From Parvimonas sp. oral taxon 393 str. F0440 (GTDB lineage Bacteria; Bacillota; Clostridia; Tissierellales; Peptoniphilaceae), in assembly GCA_000223315.2 (NCBI GenBank), contig AFUS01000005.1, positions 434,001 to 498,000 of the forward strand: a DNA stretch of 64,000 nucleotides, written 5' to 3'. Positions 37,806 to 47,440 of the stretch are shown here, one piece after another. The translations under genes were made by a program, and so were the position numbers. The notes under the pieces were generated by a model. That model saw nothing but the letters and a program-made list of their open reading frames with translations. It was not told the origin of the DNA and ran no database searches. Positions within the stretch are counted from its first letter, which is position 1; each line of letters starts with the position of its first letter.

Positions 37806-38716
37806 TTTATCACCTCTATAAATAAATCTTCTAATGAAGGCTTAATTATATTATAGCTACCAATAAGCAAATCATTATCCAAAACAGTTTTAAATATTCT
37901 ATTCTCGATATATTTCAAATTTTCAAAAGAAGAAAATATTGCATAGCAATCATTTAATTCAACTTTAATATTATTAGTTTCAAATTTATTTAAAAATAAA
38001 TCCCTATCTTCAATATTAAAAAATTCTACTGAAATTTTATCTTTTAACCCCATATTTTTGATGTCGGATATATTTCCATTTAAACAATTAACCCCATCAT
38101 TCAATATCAAAAACTCATCGCAAACTCTTTCAACATCTTGTAGGATATGAGTTGAGAATAAGACCGTTGTATGCTCCTTAATCTTTAATAGTATATCCAA
38201 AATTTCTTTTCTACCTATTGGATCTAAAGCTGAAGTTGGCTCATCGCAGATTAGTAATTTAGGTTTATTAAACAGAGCCTGAGCAATTCCAAGACGTTGC
38301 TTCATTCCTCTGGAAAATTTTCCTATTCTCTTATTTTCATCTTTGAGTCCGACTAAATGTAACATTTCTTCTGTTCTTTCTTTAATTTCTGATTTTGATA
38401 ATCCCGTAATTTCTCCACATAAATTCAGATACTCTTTTGGAGTCATGTAGTCATAGAATTCCGGAACATCAGGCAAATATCCAATAAATCTATTAGTTTT
38501 CGTATTTCCAAAATTTACTTTTTCATCAAAAACTAAAATCTCTCCACAATCAGCTTTTAAAAAACCTAAAATAATTTTCATAGTGGTTGTTTTTCCAGCA
38601 CCATTTTTTCCTAGAAATCCAAAAATCTGTTTTTCTTTGATACTAAAAGACAAATCTTTGATAACATCATTTCCATTAAAAGTTTTTCTTAAACTATTTA
38701 CAGTTAAAATATTCAT
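37802..38716 (-). CDS. ABC transporter ATP-binding protein
   Basis: Cytoplasmic ATPase of 304 residues. Walker A GKNGAGKTTTMKI, Q-loop region FIGYLPDVPEFYDYMTPKEYL, signature FSRGMKQRLGIAQAL, Walker B LLICDEPTSALDP and the H-loop STHIL are all intact. A C-terminal extension of about 90 residues is normal for this group. It overlaps the upstream PLDc_N gene and the downstream permease gene, so the three are made together. Substrate unknown. Confidence 0.93.
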   Translation of the reverse strand: MNILTVNSLRKTFNGNDVIKDLSFSIKEKQIFGFLGKNGAGKTTTMKIILGFLKADCGEILVFDEKVNFGNTKTNRFIGYLPDVPEFYDYMTPKEYLNLCGEITGLSKSEIKERTEEMLHLVGLKDENKRIGKFSRGMKQRLGIAQALFNKPKLLICDEPTSALDPIGRKEILDILLKIKEHTTVLFSTHILQDVERVCDEFLILNDGVNCLNGNISDIKNMGLKDKISVEFFNIEDRDLFLNKFETNNIKVELNDCYAIFSSFENLKYIENRIFKTVLDNDLLIGSYNIIKPSLEDLFIEVIK

Positions 38717-38913
38717 TATTCTTCACTTCCAAATACAAAATATGAAATAGGTCCAATAGTTTGAATAAGAATTATCACACAAATCCATATCAATCTATTT
38801 CCACATCTATAATTTTGATGTTTTAAACAATGTCTTAATGCAACTACTAATAATGTTATATTTATAATAATAATTGGCAATAAAATTAAAAAATGTTCTC
38901 TTAAAAAGTCCAT
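38716..38913 (-). CDS. PLDc_N-domain small membrane protein
   Basis: A 65-residue protein with two hydrophobic segments and the PLDc_N pattern (RLIWICVIILIQTIGPISYFVFG). Similar small proteins (YxlE in Bacillus) sit in operons with an ABC transporter and modulate a regulator or the transporter. AGGAGG precedes the ATG. Its last base overlaps the ATPase start. Confidence 0.85.
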   Translation of the reverse strand: MDFLREHFLILLPIIIINITLLVVALRHCLKHQNYRCGNRLIWICVIILIQTIGPISYFVFGSEE

Positions 38914-38922
38914 AATCTCCTC

Positions 38923-40278
38923 CTATTTATCCACAAAATTCTTTAACTTTTCATAAAGCTCTTCAGTTTTCTCATTAGTTCTCATATTAATATAAACCGG
39001 CTTTTCATTTTTTCTACTTATCTTTATGACCTTATCAGTCTTGTTGAAAATATAAAGCCTAACATTTCCTTCTCCTTCTAGAGAGAAATTACCATAAGAT
39101 TTTTCTTTGGTAGCTCCACCATTAATCCTAATAGCTCTTTTTTTAGGAAATTTATCAAGCAATTCTAAATTTTCAATATCACTTTGTTTTATATTTTCTT
39201 TATAAAGCATTGTTGAAATTTTTACAGTATCTGAAATTTCAACTTTCCAGTCTTCTTCAAAAGTTAAAGCCAATGCAATTATAATAACAAATGCTACAAG
39301 TATATTCGAGAAGGCAAATAAAATTTTTCCTTTTTTATTTCCACGATTAATAACTGTATTACCTGAATTCATAGGATCAGAAACTAAAATCCTTGAATCA
39401 TTCGGATTTTTATATCCAAAAATATCATAGTATTCATCTTGATCTTCAACAAATTTATCATCTTCAATATTACTGCTTATTTCCATATCAATTTTATTAA
39501 CAGTAGATATAATATAAAAGATAAAAAATGTAATCAGTATTATACTTGCTACAAAAGGAAGAAAAGAGTATTTATCCATTTTTTGTAAATATATTAAAAC
39601 TAAAAATAAAACAGAATATACATTTACTAAAGTAAAAATTTTATTTTGAAGTTTTATAATTTTAATTTTATTTATATATAAATTCTTTTCTTTGTTATCA
39701 CTTATAACTGATATTTTAGACCTTCTCCAGAAAAGTCCCATAAATATCATTGCTATTAAAGTTGTTGACAAGCAAATAAACAAAATTAACTCCATATCAG
39801 AAAAAGTTCCAAAAATAGAAAATCCCCCAATAAAAACCACCAAAGGAATTAACCAAAGGAAAATTGGAAGTTTCTGTTTATCTATTTCTTTTGAAACTGT
39901 AAAATCCACATATTTTCTCGTAAAACTTGCAAAGTTCTTTTCCTTTTTTAGCTTTCTCATTTGTTTTATATATTTATTTGACAAAAATCCCAGAGAACCC
40001 AAATAAGAAAATATTATTCCGATAAAAAATAGAATTTCTATATCAGTTTTAGTAAGTAGTGGTAAAAATGAAATTATAAAAAACACTAAATGAAGTAATT
40101 TAAAACTCTTTAAACCTTTTTTTCTAATTTCTTGAACTTCCTCATTATCTACCTCATTTATAGGAATTGTAGTAAGTAAAATTTTCCCATTATTATAAGA
40201 AAATCCTTTCTTTTGAGAAAAATAACTTATAGCAAAAATCATCCATAGACATCCAATTAAAATCAAATCGTAAATCAT
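38923..40278 (-). CDS. DUF5808-type multi-pass membrane protein
   Basis: Protein of 451 residues with about eight or nine hydrophobic segments. The motif DIFGYKNPNDSRILVSDP followed by NTVINRGNKKGK matches DUF5808. The C-terminal 90 residues (VKISTMLYKENIKQSDIENL and following) look like a bacterial PH-like domain facing out. It begins right after the GntR gene stop and shares its operon. Similar proteins accompany YtrA/GntR regulators in Firmicutes. Function not known. Confidence 0.75.
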   Translation of the reverse strand: MIYDLILIGCLWMIFAISYFSQKKGFSYNNGKILLTTIPINEVDNEEVQEIRKKGLKSFKLLHLVFFIISFLPLLTKTDIEILFFIGIIFSYLGSLGFLSNKYIKQMRKLKKEKNFASFTRKYVDFTVSKEIDKQKLPIFLWLIPLVVFIGGFSIFGTFSDMELILFICLSTTLIAMIFMGLFWRRSKISVISDNKEKNLYINKIKIIKLQNKIFTLVNVYSVLFLVLIYLQKMDKYSFLPFVASIILITFFIFYIISTVNKIDMEISSNIEDDKFVEDQDEYYDIFGYKNPNDSRILVSDPMNSGNTVINRGNKKGKILFAFSNILVAFVIIIALALTFEEDWKVEISDTVKISTMLYKENIKQSDIENLELLDKFPKKRAIRINGGATKEKSYGNFSLEGEGNVRLYIFNKTDKVIKISRKNEKPVYINMRTNEKTEELYEKLKNFVDK

Positions 40279-40279
40279 A

Positions 40280-40629
40280 CTAAAAACTCCTTTCTATAAG
40301 TTCAAGCAAGAACTCTTTTCCAAGTTTTCTCATCTTAACCTCATTAATTAAATTTTGTAAATTTTCCTTTATGTTTTCAATATTTTTTTCGTACATCTAA
40401 CATATACAATCGAGCCTATACGTCTGTCAATCTCTATAATATTTTCACTTTTTAAAATTCCATAAGCCTTATTTACAGTCATAGGATTTATTCCAAAATC
40501 TTTTGCAAGCTGTCTAACAGATGGCAATTCATCTCCATTTTTTAAATTTCCCTCTGCAATTTCTTTTATAATTCCATTACAAATCTGAGTGTAAATAGGA
40601 ACTTCCGACAAAGTATCAATAAAAAACAT
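40280..40629 (-). CDS. GntR-family (YtrA-type) transcriptional regulator (frameshifted)
   Basis: Repressor of the downstream ABC operon by analogy with YtrA. Winged helix at residues 8-75: YTQICNGIIKEIAEG, ELPSVRQLAKDFGINPMTV, AYGILKSENIIEIDRRIGS. The raw frame stops early at 40369; one A added to the A7 run at 40383-40389 extends it to 116 residues (KKNIENIKENLQNLINEVKM and on), typical for the short GntR class, ending two bases before the next gene. An ATG at 40638 abuts AAGGAG directly, so the ATG at 40629 (MFFIDTLSEVPIY) is the likely start. An operator overlaps the promoter. Confidence 0.87.
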
Positions 40630-40642
40630 TTTTCTCATCTCC

Positions 40643-40674
40643 TTGTATTATATATTATAATACAGCTAATACAA
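40643..40674 (-). promoter_or_regulatory. Candidate GntR operator
   Basis: Perfect inverted repeat TGTATTATA-3-TATAATACA (40644-40664) plus a further half-site TAATACAA at 40667-40674, covering the -10 region of the gntR promoter. Auto-repression is inferred. Confidence 0.65.
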
Positions 40675-40682
40675 AAAGTCAA
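40654..40682 (-). promoter_or_regulatory. Promoter of the gntR-ABC operon
   Basis: TTGACT and TATAAT with 17-base spacing on the minus strand; the -10 box lies inside the inverted repeat. Confidence 0.75.
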
Positions 40683-40683
40683 C

Positions 40684-40729
40684 AAAAAAGTTTAGCTTTT
40701 AAGAAACTTTTAATCTTAATTGCTAAACT
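40684..40729 (-). terminator. Terminator of the CPBP protease gene
   Basis: AGTTTAGC / GCTAAACT arms around a 25-base loop, followed by a T6 run on the minus strand. Confidence 0.65.
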
Positions 40730-40742
40730 ATTCTAAATATTT

Positions 40743-41633
40743 TTATACCATTTCAACTTTGTTTTTTGATTTCCAAAGATATAACAACACACAACAAATT
40801 GTTATTAAAACACAAGATAAAATTGTTCCTTCTAAGCCAAAAATCGGATCATAAGCGAAACTTCCCTTTACTGAGCTCCCGATTTTGAAAATGGAGTAAG
40901 GAACATTATTTCCACTATTTGGTAATCCTAATAATATACTTTGAGTAAAATTCCACATTGCATGTAATCCCATTACCATCCACAAACTGTCGAAATAATA
41001 TACAAGCATTGACGCAAAAACGCCAAAAATTAATATACAGTAAAATGGCAAAATAGACATTCCGTTATTGAACAAATGTAAAGCCGCAAAGAATAGTGAA
41101 TTAAATATAATTGCAAAAGCCGGACTATTAGTAGATTTTAATAATCTCTGATACATAAATCCTCTACATAATAACTCTTCTGCAGAAGATTGAACAAAAA
41201 CTGCGAAAAATAAACCAAAAGCACGAAATATTTCAAATTGACTAAATCGTAAAGTAAAATCTCCATTTATCATGGCAATTAATGCACAGAGTCCATTTAA
41301 CACAAATCCTATAAATAATCCCCAAAATAGATTTGCCATATTATTTCCTTTAGTCTTTGTTGTTATTTTATCAATAATATAATGATTATTTTTAAAAATG
41401 AATAGTACAAAAAGAACTCCAATCCATATATCAATGAATAAAATATACATAATAAATGTATAAATATATACATCACCTCTAATTAATCCGGATGTAAATA
41501 ATCCCTTAACTAACCTAGATATAAATAATCCTCCTATTATTTCGCTTATGAATAAAATTGCATAGCTTATTATACAAATCCACAATATATATAATACATT
41601 AACATACCATTTTTTATCCTGTATATTTTCCAT
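40743..41633 (-). CDS. CPBP-family intramembrane metalloprotease
   Basis: Integral membrane protein of 296 residues with about eight hydrophobic segments. The CPBP (Abi/Rce1) motifs are present: EELLCRGFMYQRL (EExxxR), FNSLFFAALHLFN (FxxxH) and a final HAMWNF. Bacterial members may process or protect against peptides, or act in envelope maintenance; the substrate is unknown. GGAGATTT precedes the ATG. Its promoter contains a TATAATACAA half-site like that of the neighbouring gntR operator, hinting at shared control. Confidence 0.87.
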   Translation of the reverse strand: MENIQDKKWYVNVLYILWICIISYAILFISEIIGGLFISRLVKGLFTSGLIRGDVYIYTFIMYILFIDIWIGVLFVLFIFKNNHYIIDKITTKTKGNNMANLFWGLFIGFVLNGLCALIAMINGDFTLRFSQFEIFRAFGLFFAVFVQSSAEELLCRGFMYQRLLKSTNSPAFAIIFNSLFFAALHLFNNGMSILPFYCILIFGVFASMLVYYFDSLWMVMGLHAMWNFTQSILLGLPNSGNNVPYSIFKIGSSVKGSFAYDPIFGLEGTILSCVLITICCVLLYLWKSKNKVEMV

Positions 41634-41670
41634 AATTAAATCTCCTTTTTCAAAATTTATACTTATATAC

Positions 41671-41707
41671 TTATACTATATATAATACAATTAAATTAAA
41701 AAGTCAA
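41671..41707 (-). promoter_or_regulatory. Promoter of the CPBP gene with operator-like half-sites
   Basis: TTGACT (41702-41707) and TATATA (41679-41684) with 17-base spacing. TTATACTATA and TATAATACAA lie back to back over the -10 box, resembling the gntR operator halves. Confidence 0.5.
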
Positions 41708-41814
41708 CAGTTGGAAAATTAATAATTTTGACTGTAAAAATCCCTTTCACTAAATATAGAACTTTATAATATATATTATAATTATTCCATCATACCTTTC
41801 GTTATTTCACAATG

Positions 41815-41875
41815 AAATTTCTCCACTCCGTTTCACTTCGGTCGAAATGACATGTTAGGAGATTTGCTTTGCTTA
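41815..41875. repeat. Single mosaic repeat module
   Basis: TTTCTCCACTCCGTTTCACT followed by TCGGTCGAAATGACATG and TTAGGAGATTTGCTTTGC, the same module as near 31230 and 53270. The remaining sequence between 41708 and 41911 shows nothing else. Confidence 0.75.
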
Positions 41876-41911
41876 ATACTGTAATATGTATTTTTTATAT
41901 CCAATTTTAAA

Positions 41912-41963
41912 CAAAAAAAGTTTAGCAAATAAGACATAAAAATCAGCCTTAATTACTAAACTT
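41912..41963 (-). terminator. Terminator of the L,D-transpeptidase gene
   Basis: AAGTTTAG / CTAAACTT arms with a long loop and a T7 run on the minus strand. Confidence 0.55.
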
Positions 41964-41973
41964 AATTTATTTT

Positions 41974-43374
41974 TTATTTACTTTTATATACGATAACCGG
42001 AGTGTTGATTTGAACATTATCGTAAATTTGTTTTACTTTATCAAGTGGAGTATTTATACAACCATAGCTTCCTGATGTTTTGTATATGTTTCCACCAAAT
42101 TTTCCATTTCTCCAAGTTGCATCGTGAATCCCTACACCTTTCCAATTTATCGGCATCCAATAGTCAACATGAGCAACATAATCATATCCTTGCGGAGATA
42201 ATCCTTTAAGATTTCTATCTTTTTCTCTACTCCAAACTTTCATAACTCCTATTTGGGTTTCAACCTTTTTACTTACATCTCCGGTAACAACATCCGTCTC
42301 TAAAAGAAGCTTTCCATCTTTGTAAAACCACATATGTTGTCTGGTTAAGTCTATTTCAATATAGGTATTACCTATATCATCCTCTTTATCGTAGTATAAT
42401 CCCTTGTGTATGAAAACAGGTTCGATAGAATCAGATTCATATTTTAACAGTTTTTCTACTAAAAGATCTTTTGTCTTATTAACATCAATTTGCCATCCAT
42501 ATATTCCATCTTTACCGGGAACAACAACCTCTCCTTTTCCGGTAGTTTGGAATTTTCTATCCATTCCAAAAGTATCATATTTTATAGCAAGTCTTCTAAC
42601 ATAATCTCTTGCCTTTTGTTCATCCGGCTTTAATTCACCATCAACAAAGGTAAAAATATTTGCCAAAATTTCCCCGTCTAACACTTCTTTATTTGAACCG
42701 ATATTAAATTCATACTTTAATTTCGAAATTTTTTCATACTTTGAAAGAGCATCTTGTAATGACGGATCATCTTTTTTCAACTTTGGTTGCTCTGAAATTG
42801 TACTTAAATCAATACTTTCTTTTCTTTCAGATAAAGCAATTAAAATAGCTTCTTTTAATTTTTCCTTGGTTGTATAAGTTCCGGAAATTTCGCTTTGAAT
42901 TTGATACTTACCGTCTTTATAAATAATCTTCGCATCTTCCGGATGTTTAAGACCTTTTAAAATTAAAGTATTTTTGAAAAATTCTTCAAATTTATCATTG
43001 TCATAACTTATATTTACTTCTAATTTAAAATCACGACTTGTAAAAAACGCTATAGGCCAAGTAAATTGATTTTGTAAAATTTTCTTGTCAGCTAAATATT
43101 CTTCATTATAATTAATCTTTTCAGGTTTAAAAAAATCACTTTTTCCATCAGCACGATTTAACTTAATAGAAACATCTGTCCAATCCTTATTGAAAACATC
43201 ATCTATCATTACAAAGCTTACATCATTTCCATTTACTTTAGTATTAGGTAAAGCTATAAAAGAAAATATAATAACTCCCAATAAATAAATTGATAAAATC
43301 AATGCACCCAAAAATATTCCTATTTTTTTAAATAATTTTTTCCCTGAATCTGATTTTTTGCTAATTTTAATCAA
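41974..43374 (-). CDS. L,D-transpeptidase with peptidoglycan-binding domain
   Basis: Makes 3-3 cross-links in peptidoglycan or attaches proteins to it. N-terminal membrane anchor (residues about 18-43), a PG_binding_4-like extracellular region (to about 335) and a C-terminal YkuD domain with VGIHDATWRNGKFGG and the active-site block SGSYGCINTP, in which the cysteine is the nucleophile and SHGCxN has Tyr for His. GGAGGTG overlaps the apparent Met-Glu-Val start at 43389 and lies eight bases before a TTG, so I place the start at the TTG at 43374. It is monocistronic. Such enzymes can give beta-lactam tolerance, which is not tested here. Confidence 0.9.
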   Translation of the reverse strand: MIKISKKSDSGKKLFKKIGIFLGALILSIYLLGVIIFSFIALPNTKVNGNDVSFVMIDDVFNKDWTDVSIKLNRADGKSDFFKPEKINYNEEYLADKKILQNQFTWPIAFFTSRDFKLEVNISYDNDKFEEFFKNTLILKGLKHPEDAKIIYKDGKYQIQSEISGTYTTKEKLKEAILIALSERKESIDLSTISEQPKLKKDDPSLQDALSKYEKISKLKYEFNIGSNKEVLDGEILANIFTFVDGELKPDEQKARDYVRRLAIKYDTFGMDRKFQTTGKGEVVVPGKDGIYGWQIDVNKTKDLLVEKLLKYESDSIEPVFIHKGLYYDKEDDIGNTYIEIDLTRQHMWFYKDGKLLLETDVVTGDVSKKVETQIGVMKVWSREKDRNLKGLSPQGYDYVAHVDYWMPINWKGVGIHDATWRNGKFGGNIYKTSGSYGCINTPLDKVKQIYDNVQINTPVIVYKSK

Positions 43375-43545
43375 AAAATACACCTCCATTCTTATGAGAA
43401 TATATTAATAATAATTTAATATATACCATAATTTTAAGTATTATAATCATTTTATTTACTTATTTTAATATATCAAAAGAATAATCAATTAATATTATCA
43501 TCTAATTTTATCATATTTAATTTTAAAAGTAAAATTTTTAAAAAC

Positions 43546-43574
43546 TTGTATTTCCTTAATTAAAAGTTTATAAT
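43546..43574 (+). promoter_or_regulatory. Promoter of the PPDK regulator-ppdK operon
   Basis: TTGTAT and TATAAT with 17-base spacing, 23 bases before the first gene. Confidence 0.7.
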
Positions 43575-43597
43575 ATATTTAGTAAGGAGGAAGATAA

Positions 43598-44404
43598 ATG
43601 CTTAACATTTTTTTAATTTCCGACTCTACCGGAGAAACTGCGGAACAACTTGCACGTGCCGCTCTCGCTCAGTTCAACAACATTGAGTACACTTTTGAAA
43701 GATTCTCTCATATAAGAGAGTTTTCAGACCTTTCAGAGATACTAAACAAATGTAAAGATACTGAGAATTCAATTTTGTTTTATTCTTTAGTTGATGCTCC
43801 ACTTTTGGATTATGTTAAAAAGTTTTCAGAACTACATTCTATAACTAATGTAGATTTACTTTCTGCATCTATTTTAGCAATTCAAAGAGTGAGTAATATG
43901 GCTCCCGGAAATACACCCGGCGCTCTTAGAAAACTTAATGAAGAATATTTTAAAAGAATTGACTCTATAGAGTTTGCCGTTCGTTACGATGACGGAAAAG
44001 ATCCGAGAGGAGTTTTAATTGCTGACCTTGTAATAATAGGAATTTCTCGTACATCTAAAACACCGTTGTCAATGTATCTTGCAAACAAAAATATTAGAGT
44101 TGCAAATATTCCACTAGTACCTGAAACACCGGTACCGGAAGAATTATTTAAAGTTTCGCCTAAAAAAATTATAGGCTTAACAAACTCTCCGGAAAAGTTA
44201 GAAAGCATAAGAAAGGAAAGACTAAAATCTTTAGGTCTTCCTGATAATAGTATTTATTCAAATTCAAATAGAATACTTGAAGAACTTGAATATTCTAGCC
44301 GAATAATGAAAAAAATAGGCTGTCCCGTAATAGATGTATCAGCAAAAGCTATCGAAGAAACAGCTGACATTATCTTAAAACATCTGTTAAAAATTAATAA
44401 GTAA
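43598..44404 (+). CDS. Pyruvate, phosphate dikinase regulatory protein
   Basis: Bifunctional kinase/phosphorylase (DUF299, PDRP) that switches PPDK off by ADP-dependent threonine phosphorylation and on by Pi-dependent removal. The 268-residue protein has the family start FLISDSTGETAEQLARAALAQF, the P-loop-like GISRTSKTPLSMYLAN and a GLTNSPEKLESIRKERL region. AAGGAGG precedes the ATG. It lies 13 bases before ppdK, its substrate, in one operon. Confidence 0.95.
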   Translation: MLNIFLISDSTGETAEQLARAALAQFNNIEYTFERFSHIREFSDLSEILNKCKDTENSILFYSLVDAPLLDYVKKFSELHSITNVDLLSASILAIQRVSNMAPGNTPGALRKLNEEYFKRIDSIEFAVRYDDGKDPRGVLIADLVIIGISRTSKTPLSMYLANKNIRVANIPLVPETPVPEELFKVSPKKIIGLTNSPEKLESIRKERLKSLGLPDNSIYSNSNRILEELEYSSRIMKKIGCPVIDVSAKAIEETADIILKHLLKINK

Positions 44405-44417
44405 TTGGAGGAAAAAA

Positions 44418-47041
44418 ATGAGCAAATTTGTTTACAATTTTGATGAAGGCAATAAAGACATGAGAGCTTTATTGGGTGGCAAAGGCGCTAACCTTGCCGA
44501 AATGACTAACATTGGACTAAATGTTCCTTTTGGTTTTACTATTACTACTGAAGCTTGTAATAATTTTTACAAAAATGACGAAAAAATTTCTGAAAGTCTA
44601 ATTGAAGAAATTAAAACTCATATTAAAGACTGTGAAAGCAAGCTACAAAAAAGTTTTTCAAGTACAGAAAATCCTCTATTATTTTCTGTAAGAAGTGGTG
44701 CCGTTATATCAATGCCTGGTATGATGGATACTATTCTTAACTTAGGTCTTAACGATAAATCAGTTATCGGTCTTGCAAATTCTACAAATAATGAAAGATT
44801 TGCATTTGATAGTTACAGAAGATTTATCCAAATGTTCAGCGACGTTGCTATGGAAATCCCAAAAATTTACTTCGAAAATGAACTTGACAGAATTAAAGAA
44901 GAAAAAAATGTAAAGTTGGATACAGAATTAACTGCTGAAGATTTAAAAATTTTAGTTGAAAAATTTAAGAAAATTTTTAAAGAAGAAACAGGCAAAGAAT
45001 TTCCACAAGACCCAATCGAACAATTAATCATAGCTATTAAAGCAGTTTTCAAATCTTGGATGAATCCTAGAGCTATCGTTTATAGAAAATTAAACGGTAT
45101 TGACGATTCACTAGGAACTGCTGTAAATGTTCAAGCAATGGTATTTGGTAATATGGGTAACACAAGTGGTACCGGTGTAGCTTTCTCTCGTAATCCAAGT
45201 ACAGGAGAAAATAAATTATTCGGAGAATTTTTAATGAATGCACAAGGCGAAGACGTTGTTGCAGGTATTAGAACTCCGGAATCAATTGAAAAGTTAAAAG
45301 AAATTATGCCTGAAGTTTATGATGAATTCTTAAGAATTGCAAAAGTTTTAGAAAAACATTATAAAGATATGCAAGACCTGGAATTTACAATTGAAAAAGG
45401 TAAATTATACTTATTACAAACAAGAAACGGAAAAAGAACTACAGATGCCGCAATAAATGTAGCAGTAGATTTAGTTAATGAAGGATTAATTTCAAAAGAA
45501 GAAGCTATTTTAAGAGTTGAACCAAAGAGTTTAGACCAACTTCTTCACCCTATCTTCAATGCTGAAATGATGAAAAATACTCCTATTTTATCAAAAGGTT
45601 TAGCCGCTTCTCCGGGAGCTGCAAGTGGTAAAGTTTATTTCCACTCAAAAGATATAGTTGATGCAGTAAAATCAGGAGAAAAAGTAATCTTAGTTCGTCA
45701 AGAAACTTCACCGGAAGATATCGAAGGAATGATTGAAGCTGAAGGTATCTTAACTGCAAGAGGCGGTATGACTTCACACGCTGCCGTAGTTGCAAGAGGT
45801 ATGGGTAAATGTTGTATCGCAGGAGCAAGTGAAATCAAAGTTGATGAAATCGAAAAAGTTATAAAAACTCAAAACGAAGTTATCAAAGAAGGAGATGTAA
45901 TTTCTCTTGACGGAACAACAGGAATTATTTACAAAGGCGAAATTGAAAAATTAAATCCACAATTAACTGGAAACTTTAAAATCTTTATGGATTGGGTAAA
46001 TGAAATAAAAGTTTTAGGAGTTAGAGCAAATGCTGATAACCCTAGAGATGCAAAACAAGCTGTTGAATTTGGAGCTGAAGGAATTGGACTTTGTAGAACT
46101 GAACATATGTTCTTTGACAAAGATAGAATTCCTGTTGTAAGACAAATGATTCTTTCAGAAAATACTGAACAAAGAGTTGAAGCATTAGAAAAAATTAGAC
46201 CAATGCAAGAAAAAGATTTCTATGATATCTACTCTGTATTAAAAGAAAAATCAGTAACAATCAGATTACTTGATCCACCTCTACATGAATTCTTACCTTA
46301 TGAAGACGAAGATATTAAAAACTTAGCAAAGGAAATGAATATCGACGAAGGTCATCTAAGAGATGTAATTACAGATTTGGAAGAAGTAAATCCAATGCTT
46401 GGACACAGAGGTTGTCGTCTTGCAGTTACTTATCCTGAAATATATAGAATGCAAGCAAAAGCTATAATAAATGCTGCAATAAAAGCACAAAAAGATTTGA
46501 ATATCTCAATTACTCCTGAAATAATGATTCCATTAGTTGGAGAACTTGAAGAATTAAAATATGTAAAAAGAGAAATCGTTGAAGAAATCGAAATGACTCT
46601 AAAAGAATTGAACGAAAACATTAAGTACAAAATTGGAACAATGATTGAAATTCCTAGAGCTGCCCTACTTGCTGATGAAATCGCAACAGAAGCTGAATTC
46701 TTTAGTTATGGTACAAACGACTTAACACAAATGACTTTTGGTTTTTCAAGAGATGATGCTGGAAAATTCTTAAATGAATATGAAAATAAAAAATATTCGA
46801 CTTTAATCCATTTGCAAAATTGGATCAAAAAGGCGTTGGTAAATTAGTAAAAATGTCTTTCAAACTTGGAAGAGAAACAAACCCTCATCTTCATGTAGGA
46901 ATTTGTGGTGAACACGGTGGCGATCCTGATACAATTGAATTCTTAAATTCTGTAGGAATCGACTATGTATCATGTTCTCCTTTCAGAGTGCCAATCGCAA
47001 GACTTGCAGCAGCACAAGCAAAAATAAAACAAAGTAAATAA
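44418..47041 (+). CDS. ppdK: Pyruvate, phosphate dikinase (frameshifted near the 3' end)
   Basis: Interconverts pyruvate, ATP and Pi with phosphoenolpyruvate, AMP and PPi; in anaerobes it often works in glycolysis. Nucleotide-binding domain at the start ([20 protein letters not shown]), the central phospho-histidine motif [20 protein letters not shown] preceded by the regulatory Thr, and the PEP-binding barrel ([36 protein letters not shown]). One A is missing in the run 46788-46793; adding it restores [20 protein letters not shown] and the catalytic [10 protein letters not shown]. The corrected length is 874 residues, normal for the family. GGAGG lies before the ATG. Confidence 0.95.
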
Positions 47042-47068
47042 ACTTTAACTAGAAGAAATATAAAAAAT

Positions 47069-47100
47069 AATGGATAGCGAAATGCTATCCATTTTAATTT
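47069..47100 (+). terminator. Terminator of ppdK
   Basis: AATGGATAGC / GCTATCCATT stem with a five-base loop and trailing T-rich tract. Confidence 0.8.
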
Positions 47101-47119
47101 ATAACAAAATTTTTACTTT

Positions 47120-47440
47120 TTATTTTTTCTTCTTAACTTTTGGGAAAGGTAATTCATCATACATTACATCAAATAAACCTTTTAGATACATTTTATCTTC
47201 CACATTATCAACCAAAAGCATTTCCTTTGCTCCCTCGTATGGCAATTGAAATTGTACCTCAGAAACATAGTCAATAGCTTTCTTTGTAGCTTTTACTAAA
47301 AATCTGTCATCATATATTCCACCTATAACTTTTTCTTTATAATAGATAATATACTCTCCCATCATAGCCCTATATTTTATATCTTCAAGTTCAGATAACT
47401 GTTCCAAAATATATTCTAAATATTCTTTACTTGATGCCAT
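47120..47440 (-). CDS. TfoX N-terminal-domain protein
   Basis: A 106-residue protein with the TfoX/Sxy N-terminal fold: KYRAMMGEYIIYYKEKVIGG, DDRFLVKATK and FDVMYDELPFP. In Gammaproteobacteria Sxy promotes competence; stand-alone N-terminal domains in Firmicutes have no proven role. AGGAGG lies inside the end of the preceding ABC gene, and the start overlaps that gene by 14 bases. Confidence 0.85.
   Translation of the reverse strand: MASSKEYLEYILEQLSELEDIKYRAMMGEYIIYYKEKVIGGIYDDRFLVKATKKAIDYVSEVQFQLPYEGAKEMLLVDNVEDKMYLKGLFDVMYDELPFPKVKKKK

Noticed and set aside
44867-46630. Several minus-strand open frames inside ppdK
   Set aside because: They are short, lack ribosome binding sites and lie entirely antisense to a strongly conserved gene.
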